A stretch of DNA of 64,000 nucleotides from Sphaerisporangium rufum (lineage in GTDB: Bacteria; Actinomycetota; Actinomycetes; Streptosporangiales; Streptosporangiaceae). The stretch lies in assembly GCF_016863395.1 (NCBI RefSeq), contig NZ_BOOU01000003.1, forward strand, positions 1 through 64,000, given 5' to 3'. The notes under the pieces are model-generated. The model worked only from the letters and a program-made list of their open reading frames with translations, ran no database searches and was not told the origin of the DNA. Numbering within the stretch: the stretch's first letter is position 1; each line of letters opens with the position of its first letter. Both the position numbers and the translations under genes were made by a program. This document shows positions 54,694 through 63,645 of this stretch, piece after piece.

Positions 54694-56370
54694 TCACGGC
54701 GCGGGCGGCGGGGCGTCGCGGAGCACCCGGAGTTGCACCATCAGGGCGAGGCGCTGGTCGGGGTCGGCGAGATCGCACTCGCCGACCTCGGTGACCCGCC
54801 GGAGCCGGTACCGGAAGGTGTTCTGGTGGACGCCGACCGATCCGGCGGCCGCCGCGACGTCGCCGAAGGCGTCCAGCCAGGCGCGGAGGGTCTCGACCAG
54901 GTCGCCGCGGTGCCGGCGGTCGTAGTCGATCAGCCGGCCCAGCGCCCCGGTCGGCCGGTCGCCGCGCGCCATGGCGAGGTCGCGCAGTTCCGAGATCAGC
55001 GTCTCGCCCTGCAGCTCGTCGAACCGGCCGATCCGCCGGTGCAGGCGTCCGTCGCGGAGCACCCGCAGCACCCGGTCCACACAGGACCGGCTGTGCGCCA
55101 CTCCGGGCAGGTCGCGCGCCACCGGACCGGCGGCGGCGATCGGCGGCGACCGGTCGCCCACCCGGTCCAGGAAGCCCTGCAGGATCCGCACGGCGCGAGT
55201 CTCGCCCTGGTCGGCCGCGCCGCCGGTCATCGGCACCAGCCCGTAGGCGACCGCGCCGATCGCCGCCGCCGCGGACCGGGGGTGGACCGCGGACAGGTGC
55301 AGGGCGAACGCGTCGCCGAGCCACTGCCGGTCATGGACCACCGCCGCGCCGTCGGAGAGGTCGTGCCGCGGGCCCCGCTCGTCGAGGGCCACCCCCAGCA
55401 CCAGCAGCGGCCGTCCGGACAGCCCGAGCCGGTCCAGGGCCTCACCGGCGCCGGCGCCCCCCTCCAGCGCGGCGCCGAGCAGGTCGGCGCGCACGCGCCG
55501 CTGCACGTCGGCGCCGGCCCGGACCCGCAGCATGTGCAGCGCGACCAGCTTGGCCGACTCGCGCAGCGCCGCCGCGCGCTCCTCGCTGAGACCGCCCGGC
55601 ACCGCCGCCCAGATGGAGCCGAGCACCTCGTCGCCCGCGCGCACCGAGATGGCGACGCGGGGCACCGTGAAGCCGCCGATCCCGTCGGAGACCGGCTCGA
55701 TGAAGACCGGATGGTCGCTGCGGAGCAGATCCCGGAACACCCCGCGCTCGTGCAGGACGCGGGCGTAGCGTTCCGGAACCTGCCGGCCAAGGATGGTCTC
55801 CACCCGGGAGGGGTCGGCCTCGTCCTGGCGGCCGGAGAAGGCCAGGACCCGGGAGTTGCGGTCCTCGATGGTGATCGGCGCGTCCAGCAGCGCCGCGATC
55901 GCGTTGGCGACGGCGAACAGGTCACCGGCGGGCAGCCCGCCGAGCGACTCCTCCTCGGCCGCCCCGGCCCCGGTGCCCTGGGCCAGCAGGGAGCGGAGCA
56001 TCTCGCCGAGGTGTCCCCACGGGGCGCCGCGGCGCAGGCCGAGCACGGCGACCGCCGCCTGGTCGGCGGCGGCCCGCACCTCCTCGGTCAGCGGGACCGG
56101 CGCGCGCAGCACCAGCGCGGCCGCCTGCTGGTCGCCCAGCGTGCGCAGCAGCGCGGCGATGTCCCCCGGAGCGTGCAACCCGACCCCGAGCACCAGGGCG
56201 CCGGGCGGCGGCATCGGCCGGTCCAGCGGGTCGTGGAAGACGACGGCGCTGATCTCGCCGGGCCGGTCCGGATCGCCGTGCGCCAGCTCGAGCAGGGTCG
56301 CGCCGAGGTCGGCCACGACCCGCCCGAGGTTCGCGCGGGGACGCGCGGCGCCGGCGTGCTTCACGCTCAC
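54694..56370 (-). CDS. PucR-family transcriptional regulator
   Basis: A 558-residue regulator. The N-terminal half contains a PucR-type sensor region. A GGDEF-like/CdaR middle domain lies about 290-420. The C-terminal HTH_30 helix-turn-helix is YRLRRVTE preceded by SVGVHQNTFRY. Family knowledge: PucR/CdaR proteins control purine, sugar-acid or amino-acid catabolism in response to small molecules. It follows the D-peptide operon on the same strand with a 91-bp gap, which holds a 19-bp palindrome (56425-56443). It therefore probably controls that operon or itself. Start: GTG at 56370; another GTG two codons on is possible. Confidence 0.88.
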   Translation of the reverse strand: MSVKHAGAARPRANLGRVVADLGATLLELAHGDPDRPGEISAVVFHDPLDRPMPPPGALVLGVGLHAPGDIAALLRTLGDQQAAALVLRAPVPLTEEVRAAADQAAVAVLGLRRGAPWGHLGEMLRSLLAQGTGAGAAEEESLGGLPAGDLFAVANAIAALLDAPITIEDRNSRVLAFSGRQDEADPSRVETILGRQVPERYARVLHERGVFRDLLRSDHPVFIEPVSDGIGGFTVPRVAISVRAGDEVLGSIWAAVPGGLSEERAAALRESAKLVALHMLRVRAGADVQRRVRADLLGAALEGGAGAGEALDRLGLSGRPLLVLGVALDERGPRHDLSDGAAVVHDRQWLGDAFALHLSAVHPRSAAAAIGAVAYGLVPMTGGAADQGETRAVRILQGFLDRVGDRSPPIAAAGPVARDLPGVAHSRSCVDRVLRVLRDGRLHRRIGRFDELQGETLISELRDLAMARGDRPTGALGRLIDYDRRHRGDLVETLRAWLDAFGDVAAAAGSVGVHQNTFRYRLRRVTEVGECDLADPDQRLALMVQLRVLRDAPPPAP

Positions 56371-56406
56371 ACCGTAAACGTGCTCCCGCGCCGCCGACCA
56401 GTCGGG

Positions 56407-56448
56407 TCCGACGGATCCGCCGGTTCGGATTCGTCGAATCCGACGGAT
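56407..56448. promoter_or_regulatory. Palindrome and direct repeats upstream of the PucR gene
   Basis: TCGGATTCG-T-CGAATCCGA (56425-56443) is a 19-bp perfect palindrome. TCCGACGGAT occurs as a direct repeat at 56407-56416 and 56439-56448, 32 bp apart. All lie in the 91-bp gap between the racemase and PucR genes. It is the best candidate binding site for PucR. Confidence 0.55.
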
Positions 56449-56461
56449 TCCCGCCGGCCGG

Positions 56462-57568
56462 TCAGGCAGTGAGCCACTCGGTCGAGGTGGTCACCTCGGC
56501 CAGCCGGTCCGGGACCGGCACCACCCCCAGCCCGGGGCCGGCGGGCACCTGGAGGTGGCCGCCGTCCAGCACGAACGGTTCGGTGATGTCCGAGGCGTAG
56601 TACCGCCCGGAGGCCGAGGTGTCGCCGGGCAGCGTGCAGCCGGGCAACGCGGCGAGCGCGAGGTTGGCGGCCCGGCCGAGGCCGGTCTCCAGCATGCCGC
56701 CGCACCACGCCGGCACGCCGGCGGCCACGCACACGTCGTGGATCCGGCGCGCTTCCAGGTAGCCGCCCACCCGGCCGGGTTTGATGTTGACCACCTCGCA
56801 GGCGCCGAGCCGGATCGCCGCCGCGGCGTCCCGGGCCGAGGCGATGGACTCGTCCAGGCAGATCGGCGTCCGGACCAGCCGGGCCAGCTCCACGTGGCCG
56901 AGCAGGTCCTCCTCGTCCAAGGGCTGCTCGATCAGCAGCAGGTCGAAGTCGTCCAGCCGGGCCAGGTGCCGGGCGTCGGCCCGGGTGTAGGCGGTGTTGG
57001 CGTCCACCTGGAGCAGCAGGCCGGCGCCGAACCGCTCGCGGACCGCGCGGACCGGCTCCACGTCCCAGCCGGGCTCGATCTTGAGCTTGATCCGGAGGTA
57101 GCCTTCGGCCAGGTAGCCCTCGACGGCGTCCAGGAGCTCGGGAACGCCGTCCATGATCCCGACCGAGACGCCGCAGGGCACCCGGTCGCGTACCGCGCCG
57201 AGCTCGCGGCCGAACGAGCGGCCCTCGGCGCGCAGCTCGGCGTCCAGGATCGCCATCTCCAGCGCCGCCTTGGCCATCCGGTGCCCCTTGACCGGCGCCA
57301 GAACGCCGGCGACCGCGTGCGCCCCGGGCGGTGCGGCCGCCAGCACCGCCGGTACCAGGAACCGGCGCAGCACGTCCGCGGCCGCGTCCACGTATTCGGC
57401 GGAGTAGTAGGGGCCGGTCATCGCCACGCACTCCCCCCAGCCTTCGGTGTCGCCGGCCACCGCGCGCACCAGCAGGACGTCGCGGGCGGTCTGGGTGCCG
57501 AACGAGGTGCGGAACGGCGCGACCAGTGGCATGGAGATCCGTCGCAGCTCGATGCCGGTGAGCTTCAT
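56462..57568 (-). CDS. N-acylamino-acid racemase-type enolase-superfamily enzyme
   Basis: A 368-residue enzyme of the muconate-lactonizing branch of the enolase superfamily. All active-site residues of the o-succinylbenzoate synthase/N-succinylamino-acid racemase (NSAR) family are present: K161 and K163 (RIKLKIE), metal ligands D189 (VDAN), E214 (IEQP) and D239 (CLDES), and K263 (NIKPGRVGG). It interconverts N-succinyl D- and L-amino acids, or makes o-succinylbenzoate if menaquinone genes were near; none are. Start: ATG at 57568 after GGAGGG, overlapping the stop of the acyltransferase gene (ATGA). Neighbour enzymes favour the racemase reading. Confidence 0.9.
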   Translation of the reverse strand: MKLTGIELRRISMPLVAPFRTSFGTQTARDVLLVRAVAGDTEGWGECVAMTGPYYSAEYVDAAADVLRRFLVPAVLAAAPPGAHAVAGVLAPVKGHRMAKAALEMAILDAELRAEGRSFGRELGAVRDRVPCGVSVGIMDGVPELLDAVEGYLAEGYLRIKLKIEPGWDVEPVRAVRERFGAGLLLQVDANTAYTRADARHLARLDDFDLLLIEQPLDEEDLLGHVELARLVRTPICLDESIASARDAAAAIRLGACEVVNIKPGRVGGYLEARRIHDVCVAAGVPAWCGGMLETGLGRAANLALAALPGCTLPGDTSASGRYYASDITEPFVLDGGHLQVPAGPGLGVVPVPDRLAEVTTSTEWLTA

Positions 57569-58437
57569 GATTCCCTCCGTACGATGTACCGGCCGGCCCG
57601 GTCGAAGCCGTCGATCCGGCCGCCGGCGGCGGTCAGGCCGGTGAGCGTCTCGCGCAGCGCGAGCCGCCAGCGCCGGGCCAGCCCCGGGTCGGCGGTGCGC
57701 AGCGCCGCGATGTCCCGGGGCACCGCGACCAGCGAGGTGACGCCGTCCAGCCTGCCGGGGAGCGGGCCGCCGTCCTCGGCGATGCCCAGCGCGAGCACCG
57801 CGCCGGCCCGCCGCTCGTCTGCGGTGAGCCCGCCGGCGCCGCCGCCGAGGGCGGCGCGGCCCACCGCCTCGTCCCGCAGCCGCCAGCGCACCAGCAGCCG
57901 GTCGGACTCGGCGTCGCCGTTGATGGCGTCGGCCATCGGCCCGTAGAAGTCGGGCAGGTACTCGACCGGCCGGGCGGCGAGTTTCACCAGGTTGAAGTAG
58001 GCGTTCCGGGCCACCAGCGGGTCGAACGTCCAGTCGATCTCGCCGACGTCCCGCTGCAACGCCCACGCCCGCTGGTGCAGCTTGAGCGCGAACCCGACGC
58101 TGCGCCCGGCCGCGGCCGGGGCGACGCCGGCGATGTGGCTGTGCAGGGCGCCGCCCGCCGGGGCGAAGAAGCCCACGCACGCGCCGACCAGGCGGCCGCC
58201 GTCGAACGCGCCGGCCACGTAGTTGCCCGCCTTGGTGAAGGCACGCAGCAGCTCGACGGTCACCGGCGGGTTCGCCGCGCGGCCCCAGATGCCGGCGAAC
58301 AGGCCGACCACACCGGTGAGCTCGGGAATGCCGGTGAGGTCGCGGACCGAGACGCCGGACGCCCGGGCGGCGGCCGCCGCGGCCCGCGCCGCGTGTTCCA
58401 GCACCGGTTCCGCGGGCGCCACGCTGATATCGGTCAC
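57565..58437 (-). CDS. GNAT-type acyltransferase of the COG3375 group
   Basis: A 290-residue protein. The acetyltransferase core is GACVGFFAPAGGALHSHIAGVAPAAAGRSVGFALK, given here as adjoining blocks, followed by QRAWALQRDVGEIDWTFDPL and ARPVEYLPDFYGPM. It matches the COG3375 group, whose genes often stand next to N-acylamino-acid racemases. In the Geobacillus pathway a GNAT enzyme adds succinyl to D-amino acids; that role is inferred here. Start: GTG at 58437 after AGGAGCAGGA. Its stop overlaps the racemase start, and the M20 gene lies 32 nt upstream. Confidence 0.8.
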   Translation of the reverse strand: MTDISVAPAEPVLEHAARAAAAAARASGVSVRDLTGIPELTGVVGLFAGIWGRAANPPVTVELLRAFTKAGNYVAGAFDGGRLVGACVGFFAPAGGALHSHIAGVAPAAAGRSVGFALKLHQRAWALQRDVGEIDWTFDPLVARNAYFNLVKLAARPVEYLPDFYGPMADAINGDAESDRLLVRWRLRDEAVGRAALGGGAGGLTADERRAGAVLALGIAEDGGPLPGRLDGVTSLVAVPRDIAALRTADPGLARRWRLALRETLTGLTAAGGRIDGFDRAGRYIVRRES

Positions 58438-58469
58438 GGCGTTCCTGCTCCTTGCCTCGTCCGGGGTGG

Positions 58470-59600
58470 TCACGGCCGGGTCCCGGCCGGTGTGGCGGGC
58501 GGGATCGGCGCGGCCGCGAGCAGTTCTTCGATCAGGGCGCGGGCCAGCGCGGTCCGCGCGGGCATCTCCTCGGCGAGCACGTGCTCGTCGGCGGCGTGCG
58601 CGCCGCCGCCGACCGCGCCGAGTCCGTCCAGGGTCGGGGTGCCGGCGCCGGCGGTGAGGTTGCCGTCGGAGGCGCCGCCGACCGCCGCCCGGGCCGGTCC
58701 GGCCAGGCCGCGGTCCGCGGCGATCCGGCACAGCGCCGCGTAGAGGGACGCCGAGGCGGCCGCCTCCAGCGGCGGCCGGCTCGGCCCGCCGATCGTCTCG
58801 ACGCGCGCGCCGGGCAGCACGGGCCGCAGCGCGCGGATCGCCCGGTCGACCCGGTGCTGTTCCGCCACGGTCCAGGCCCGCACGTCGACGTCGAACGCCC
58901 CCGCGGCCGGCACGGTGTTGGCGGTGGTGCCGGCGCCGGCGGTGGTCGGGGTGACCGTGGTCCCGGCCCGCCGGTCGGCCAGCGCGGCGACGGCGAGCAC
59001 CTGGTGGGCGAGCTCGGTGGTGGCGTTGACCCCGCGGTCGGGCTCCAGTCCGGCGTGCGCGGCCCGCCCGGTCACCCGGACCTCGTACCGCGCGGCGCCC
59101 TTGCGCTCGGTCTTCAGGGCGCCGCCGGGTGCCGACGCCTCGAACACCAGGGCGGCCGCCGCGGCCCGGGCCTCCCGCTCGATCAGTCCGGCGGAGCTGG
59201 GCGAGCCGATCTCCTCGTCCCCGGTCACCAGCAGGGTGACGCCGTCCAGGCCGGCGGCGGCGTGGAAGGCCATGACCAGGCCGGCCTTCATGTCGAAGCA
59301 CCCGGGCCCGCGCAGCACCCCGTCCTCGACGGTGCACGGGTGGCTCGCCAGGGTGCCGAGCGGCCAGACGGTGTCGTGGTGGCCGACCAGCAGCACCCGG
59401 GACGGCGCGGTGCCGAGCCGCCAGCGCAGGTGGGTCCGGCCGTCCAGCACGATCTTCTCGGGTGCGGCGCCGAGCCGGGCGGCGCCGACCCGGGCCACGA
59501 CCTTGGCCGAGCGGGCGACCGCGGCCAGGTCGGTGGACGGCGACTCGCACTCGATCAGGATCCGCGCGTCGGCGAGCAGGTCGCCGAGGGCCGGCGTCAT
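58470..59600 (-). CDS. M20-family metallo-hydrolase
   Basis: A 376-residue zinc enzyme of the M20 (ArgE/DapE/CPG2) family. Metal ligands: H74 or H75 with D76 in HHDTVWPLG, D103 in GCFDMKAG, and the E129-E130 pair in TGDEEIGSPSS. A dimerisation lid domain covers about 180-290 (GRAAHAGLEPDRGVNA). It removes an acyl group from, or cuts, N-acyl-L-amino acids or dipeptides. Beside an acyltransferase and an acylamino-acid racemase, the likely reaction is release of the L-amino acid. Start: ATG at 59600, overlapping the stop of the fusion peptidase (ATGA). Confidence 0.9.
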   Translation of the reverse strand: MTPALGDLLADARILIECESPSTDLAAVARSAKVVARVGAARLGAAPEKIVLDGRTHLRWRLGTAPSRVLLVGHHDTVWPLGTLASHPCTVEDGVLRGPGCFDMKAGLVMAFHAAAGLDGVTLLVTGDEEIGSPSSAGLIEREARAAAAALVFEASAPGGALKTERKGAARYEVRVTGRAAHAGLEPDRGVNATTELAHQVLAVAALADRRAGTTVTPTTAGAGTTANTVPAAGAFDVDVRAWTVAEQHRVDRAIRALRPVLPGARVETIGGPSRPPLEAAASASLYAALCRIAADRGLAGPARAAVGGASDGNLTAGAGTPTLDGLGAVGGGAHAADEHVLAEEMPARTALARALIEELLAAAPIPPATPAGTRP

Positions 59601-62600
59601 CGGTCCACCTTCGGGGTGGCCCGCACACCGAAGTGCAGGTACCGCTCGCCGGCCGGCAGCTCGTAGAAGGTGACCGGCATCCAGGTCTCCGTCCCGGGCG
59701 GCCGGACGGCGAACACGCCCGGACCGGCCGCGACCAGCGGGTACTCGTCCACCGGGTCCGGGATCGCCGCGGCGATCGGGCCGGTCACGGTGGTGCGGAG
59801 CAGCGGTCCGGCCGGGCCGTCCTCGACCTCCATCCGCACCCCGGCCCGCTCGTAGCCGCCGGTGTAGGGCGTCACGTCGGCCGGCACCGGCTCGGCCGGC
59901 GGCGCGAAGGGCGGGGGCATCGTGACGCCGGCGACCTCGGCGAAGATCTCCCGGTACAGGTCCTGGTAGAGGTCGCGGGCGTGGCCGCCGTTGGTGAGCA
60001 GGGCGACGGCCAGGCCCTGCTCGGGGAGCACGCGCAGGAACGCCGACTGGCCGAGCGTGTTGCCGTCGTGGCCGATCAGGCGGTGCCCGTCCCAGCCGAA
60101 CCGGATCCAGCCGAGCCCCCACGAGTCGCCGAGGACCTTGTCGTCGGGCAGGTCCGCCTGGTGGGCGGCCATGGCGGCGGCGCTCTCCTCGCCGAGAACC
60201 CGGGTGCCGCCGGCGGTGAGCCCGCCGGTCAGGTGCAGGCGCGCGAACGCCAGCACATCGGCGGCGGTCGAGGTGATCAGGCCGGCCGGGCCGATCGAGC
60301 GGGGCAGCGTCCAGGCGGACGCCGGCACCGGCTCGCCGTCGCGCAGGTCGTGGCCGACCGCGGCGGCGAACAGCAGGGCCTCCTCGGGCAGGGTCACCGT
60401 GTGCGTCAGCCCCAGCGGGACGCACAGCCGGTCGCGCAGCGCCTGGTCCCAGGTCTGCCCGGTGACCTTCTCGATCATGCGGCCGATCAGCGAGTACCCC
60501 GAGTTGCAGTAGGAGAAGGTGGCGCCCACCGGGTGGTTCTGGCCGGCCTCCCCCAGCAGCTCGACGTACTTCTCCAGGCAGTCGTCGCCGCGGCCGGTGT
60601 CGGTGAAGACGTCGCCGTCGATGCCGCTGGTGTGGTCGAGCAGGTGCCGGAGCGTGACCGACTTGGTGACCTCCGGACCGGCGAGCCGCAGCTCGGGCAG
60701 CACGTCCGCGACCGGGGCGTCCAGCGCGAGCAGTCCCTCGTCGACCAGGGCCATGGCCAGGGTCGCGGTCCAGACCTTGGTGATCGAGCCGATCTGGAAC
60801 AGCGACCGGGTGCCGGCGGGCGCGCCGGTGCGCACGTTCAGGACGCCGTGCGCGGTCTCGACCAGCTCGTCGTCCAGGCCGCCGGCCCCGACACGCAGGA
60901 TGCCGAGCTGCGCGCCGGGCACCTGGTGCCGCTCGGCGAGCCGGGCCAGCCGCCGCTGCCAGTGCGCGCCGTCGACGCGCGGCCGGCCGGCCCGGCGGGT
61001 GTGCTGTTCGAGCCAGTCCAGCACCCGGCGGTTGAAGTCGAGGCGCTCGGAGGGCCGGCCGAGCAGGATGAAGACGTGCGAGGCGCCGGGGTAGACCACC
61101 AGCCGGGCCGGCACGCCCCGCTCGCGCAGCGCGGTGTGCCACTGCTGGGCCTGCCCGAGCGGGCAGCGCAGGTCGGCGGCGCCGTGCAGCAGCAACGTCG
61201 GCGTCCGGACGCCGGCCACCCGGGTGAGCGGCGACATGGCGGCGTACCGCTCCGGCCGCTCCCACGGGGTGCCGCCGAGCTCGTAGCGGCTGAGGAAGTG
61301 GCAGTCGTCGCTGGAGCCGCCCATGCTGACCAGGTCGCTGACCGTGCCGCCCGCGACGGCCGCGGCGAACCGGTCGTCGTGCGCGGTCAGCCGGCAGGTC
61401 ATGAAGCCGCCGTAGCTGTAGCCGGCCACCGCCAGCCGGCCGGGGTCGGCGAACCCCTCGGCTACCAGCCGGTCGAGCGGTTCGAGGAGGTCGGCGGTGT
61501 CCGCCACGCCCCAGGCGCCGCGTACGCCGTCGTAGAACGCCTCGCCGTACCCGTCGCTGCCGCGCGGATTCACCGTCAGCACCGCCCAGCCGCGCTCGAC
61601 CAGTTCCTGGTGGTAGAGATGGATCTCGTCGGCGGCCGCGTTCCACGCGTTGTGCGGGCCGCCGTGCACGTCGAGCAGCACCGGCCGCGGCCCGCCGCCG
61701 CGCGCGGGATCGTGCATGAGCCAGGCCTGCACCTTCGTACCGTCGGAGATGGTGAACCAGCGCTCCTCGCGGGGGTACGGCTCCACCTCGGCGAGCGCAG
61801 CGCCATGATCGGTCAGCACCGTCTCGGCCCCGGTCGCCAGGTCCACCAGCGCGATCTCGCCGAACGACGTCGGGGTGGCCAGCGCGACCGCGGCACGGCC
61901 GGCACCGACCGACAGCCCGGAGACGACCCGGCCGGCCCCGGCCACCACCGGGCGCGGGTCGTCGCCGTCCGGGCCCACCGACCACAGGTGGGTGCAGCCG
62001 TGGTCACGCAGGCAGAACAGCACCCGGCCGGCGTGCTCGTGCGGCGGGCCGCCGGGATAGGCCGGCGCGCCGGGCATCACGTTGCGGTCGAGGGCGCCGG
62101 TGAGCTCGGTGACCTCGCCGTCGCCGGCGCCGACGCGGTACAGGCGGGTGTGCCCGACCGGGTCGCCGGACCAGCCGGTCACCAGCAGCGCCGATCCGCC
62201 GGCGGCCCAGTCCACGGTGGCGGCCACCCCGCCGGCGAAGGCGAGCACCCGCGGCCTGGCGTGCGGCGCGTCCACCTCCAGCAGGTGCACCGGAGTGCGG
62301 TGGCGCAGGTCGCCGTCCGGGCCGGCGCCGCGGGTGAAGGCGAGGACGGTGCCGTCCGGGGACCAGGCGGGAACACCGGCGCCGTGCGGCCCGTCGGTCA
62401 GCCGCCGCAGCCCGCGGCCGTCCAGGTCGAGGACGTGCAGTTGCGGACGCACCGAGCCGTGCATCCCCACCCCGTCGGCCTGGTAGTCGAGGCCGTCGGA
62501 GACCATCGGCCCCGGCGCGCCGCCCGCCGGATCGACCGGCGCGGTGAAGGCGAGCCGGCGGCCGTCCGGGCTCCAGCGCGGTGCCCCGGCGCCGAGCGGC

Positions 62601-62902
62601 AGATCGGTGACCCGCTCCGGCTCCCCGCCGCCGGCGTCGAGCACGGCGACCTGCCCGTCGCGCAGGAAGGCGAGACGGCGGCCGTCCGGCGACCAGGCGG
62701 GCGCGGTGTCGGCCGGGCCGGGGGTGAGGCGGCGGGGGGCGTCGCCGCCGGTGCCGGCCAGCCACAGCTCCTCGACGGCCCGGTCCCGGCCGGCGTCCAT
62801 GGTCCGCAGCACGTAGGCGACCCGGCTCCCGTCCGGCGACAGCGCCGGTTGCGACGGCACCGCCAGGGCGGTCAGATCGTCGATGCGCGGTCGTCGGCTC
62901 AT
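59597..62902 (-). CDS. Fusion of S9 prolyl-oligopeptidase and S12-type serine hydrolase
   Basis: An 1101-residue two-part enzyme. Residues about 1-400 form a WD-like beta-propeller with repeated APAWSPDGRRLAF units. About 400-655 is an S9 alpha/beta hydrolase with nucleophile S496 (AGYSYGGFM) and a His in GASHVFI. A short linker joins it to an S12 (class C beta-lactamase/D-aminopeptidase-like) domain, about 665-1000, with S706-x-x-K709 (IGSITK), Y798-C-N800 and a HDG motif. About 100 further residues follow. No signal peptide, so it works in the cytoplasm. S9 enzymes cut short peptides and S12 relatives act on D-residue peptides. The fusion is unusual and its frame is intact. Overlaps its neighbours on both sides by 4 nt. 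Confidence 0.9.
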   Translation of the reverse strand: MSRRPRIDDLTALAVPSQPALSPDGSRVAYVLRTMDAGRDRAVEELWLAGTGGDAPRRLTPGPADTAPAWSPDGRRLAFLRDGQVAVLDAGGGEPERVTDLPLGAGAPRWSPDGRRLAFTAPVDPAGGAPGPMVSDGLDYQADGVGMHGSVRPQLHVLDLDGRGLRRLTDGPHGAGVPAWSPDGTVLAFTRGAGPDGDLRHRTPVHLLEVDAPHARPRVLAFAGGVAATVDWAAGGSALLVTGWSGDPVGHTRLYRVGAGDGEVTELTGALDRNVMPGAPAYPGGPPHEHAGRVLFCLRDHGCTHLWSVGPDGDDPRPVVAGAGRVVSGLSVGAGRAAVALATPTSFGEIALVDLATGAETVLTDHGAALAEVEPYPREERWFTISDGTKVQAWLMHDPARGGGPRPVLLDVHGGPHNAWNAAADEIHLYHQELVERGWAVLTVNPRGSDGYGEAFYDGVRGAWGVADTADLLEPLDRLVAEGFADPGRLAVAGYSYGGFMTCRLTAHDDRFAAAVAGGTVSDLVSMGGSSDDCHFLSRYELGGTPWERPERYAAMSPLTRVAGVRTPTLLLHGAADLRCPLGQAQQWHTALRERGVPARLVVYPGASHVFILLGRPSERLDFNRRVLDWLEQHTRRAGRPRVDGAHWQRRLARLAERHQVPGAQLGILRVGAGGLDDELVETAHGVLNVRTGAPAGTRSLFQIGSITKVWTATLAMALVDEGLLALDAPVADVLPELRLAGPEVTKSVTLRHLLDHTSGIDGDVFTDTGRGDDCLEKYVELLGEAGQNHPVGATFSYCNSGYSLIGRMIEKVTGQTWDQALRDRLCVPLGLTHTVTLPEEALLFAAAVGHDLRDGEPVPASAWTLPRSIGPAGLITSTAADVLAFARLHLTGGLTAGGTRVLGEESAAAMAAHQADLPDDKVLGDSWGLGWIRFGWDGHRLIGHDGNTLGQSAFLRVLPEQGLAVALLTNGGHARDLYQDLYREIFAEVAGVTMPPPFAPPAEPVPADVTPYTGGYERAGVRMEVEDGPAGPLLRTTVTGPIAAAIPDPVDEYPLVAAGPGVFAVRPPGTETWMPVTFYELPAGERYLHFGVRATPKVDR

Positions 62903-63645
62903 GGCCTGCTCCTTCGTGTCGTTCGCCCGGGTACGGCGGCGAGCAGTTCGCGGGTGTATTCGTGACCGGGTTCGGTGAGCACACGTGCGGCGGGTCCCTG
63001 CTCGACGAGCCGGCCGCGCCGCATGACCGCGACGTGCGAGGCGACGTAGCGGACGACCGCGAGGTTGTGCGAGATGAACAGCATCGACAGGCCCAGCTCG
63101 CGCTGGAGCTCGCGGACCAGGTTGAGCACCGCGCCCTGGACCGAGACGTCCAGCGCGGAGGTGATCTCGTCTGCGACGATCACCCGGGGGCGCGCCGCGA
63201 GCGCCCGCGCCAGCGCGACCCGCTGCCGCTGGCCGCCCGACAGCCGGGCCGGCACGGCGCCGGCACAGGCCGGGTTCAGGTGCACCAGCTCCAGCAGCCG
63301 CTCGACCTCGGCCCGCCGGTCGGCGCGGGACCCGCCCGGCGGCATCGCCTCGGCCACGCTCGCCCCGACCGTCATCCGCGGGTCCAGCGACGAATACGGG
63401 TCCTGGAAGACCATCTGCAGCGGGCGCGAGCGGCCCCGGGCCGGGACCGGCACGCCGCCGAGGGTGATCCGGCCGCCGGCGATCGGGGCCAGGCCGACGG
63501 CCGCCCGGGCCAGCGTGGACTTGCCCGAGCCGGACTCGCCGACCAGCCCGACCACCGCGCCCGGCGGCACCGCGAGGCTGACCCCGTCGACGGCGGCCGT
63601 CCGTCCGTAGCGGACCGTGACGTCGTCGAATCGCAGCTCGCTCAT
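62899..63645 (-). CDS. Dipeptide/oligopeptide ABC transporter ATPase (DppF type)
   Basis: A 248-residue ATPase. Walker A GESGSGKST, Q-loop VFQDPYSSLDP, signature LSGGQRQRVALARAL, Walker B VIVADEITSALDVS and switch His in ISHNLAVVRYVA. The FQDPYSSLDPR and HEYTRELL segments are typical of the DppF/OppF subunit. Start: ATG at 63645, just past the 3' end of the adjacent ATPase gene; the long upstream frame overlaps that gene and is rejected. Its stop overlaps the fusion peptidase start (ATGA). Supplies energy for peptide uptake with the upstream DppD-type subunit. Confidence 0.92.
   Translation of the reverse strand: MSELRFDDVTVRYGRTAAVDGVSLAVPPGAVVGLVGESGSGKSTLARAAVGLAPIAGGRITLGGVPVPARGRSRPLQMVFQDPYSSLDPRMTVGASVAEAMPPGGSRADRRAEVERLLELVHLNPACAGAVPARLSGGQRQRVALARALAARPRVIVADEITSALDVSVQGAVLNLVRELQRELGLSMLFISHNLAVVRYVASHVAVMRRGRLVEQGPAARVLTEPGHEYTRELLAAVPGRTTRRSRP

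Noticed and set aside
56462-57568. menC for menaquinone synthesis
   Set aside because: Sequence alone cannot exclude o-succinylbenzoate synthase activity, but no other men gene is near and the neighbours are acyltransferase, M20 and peptide uptake genes.
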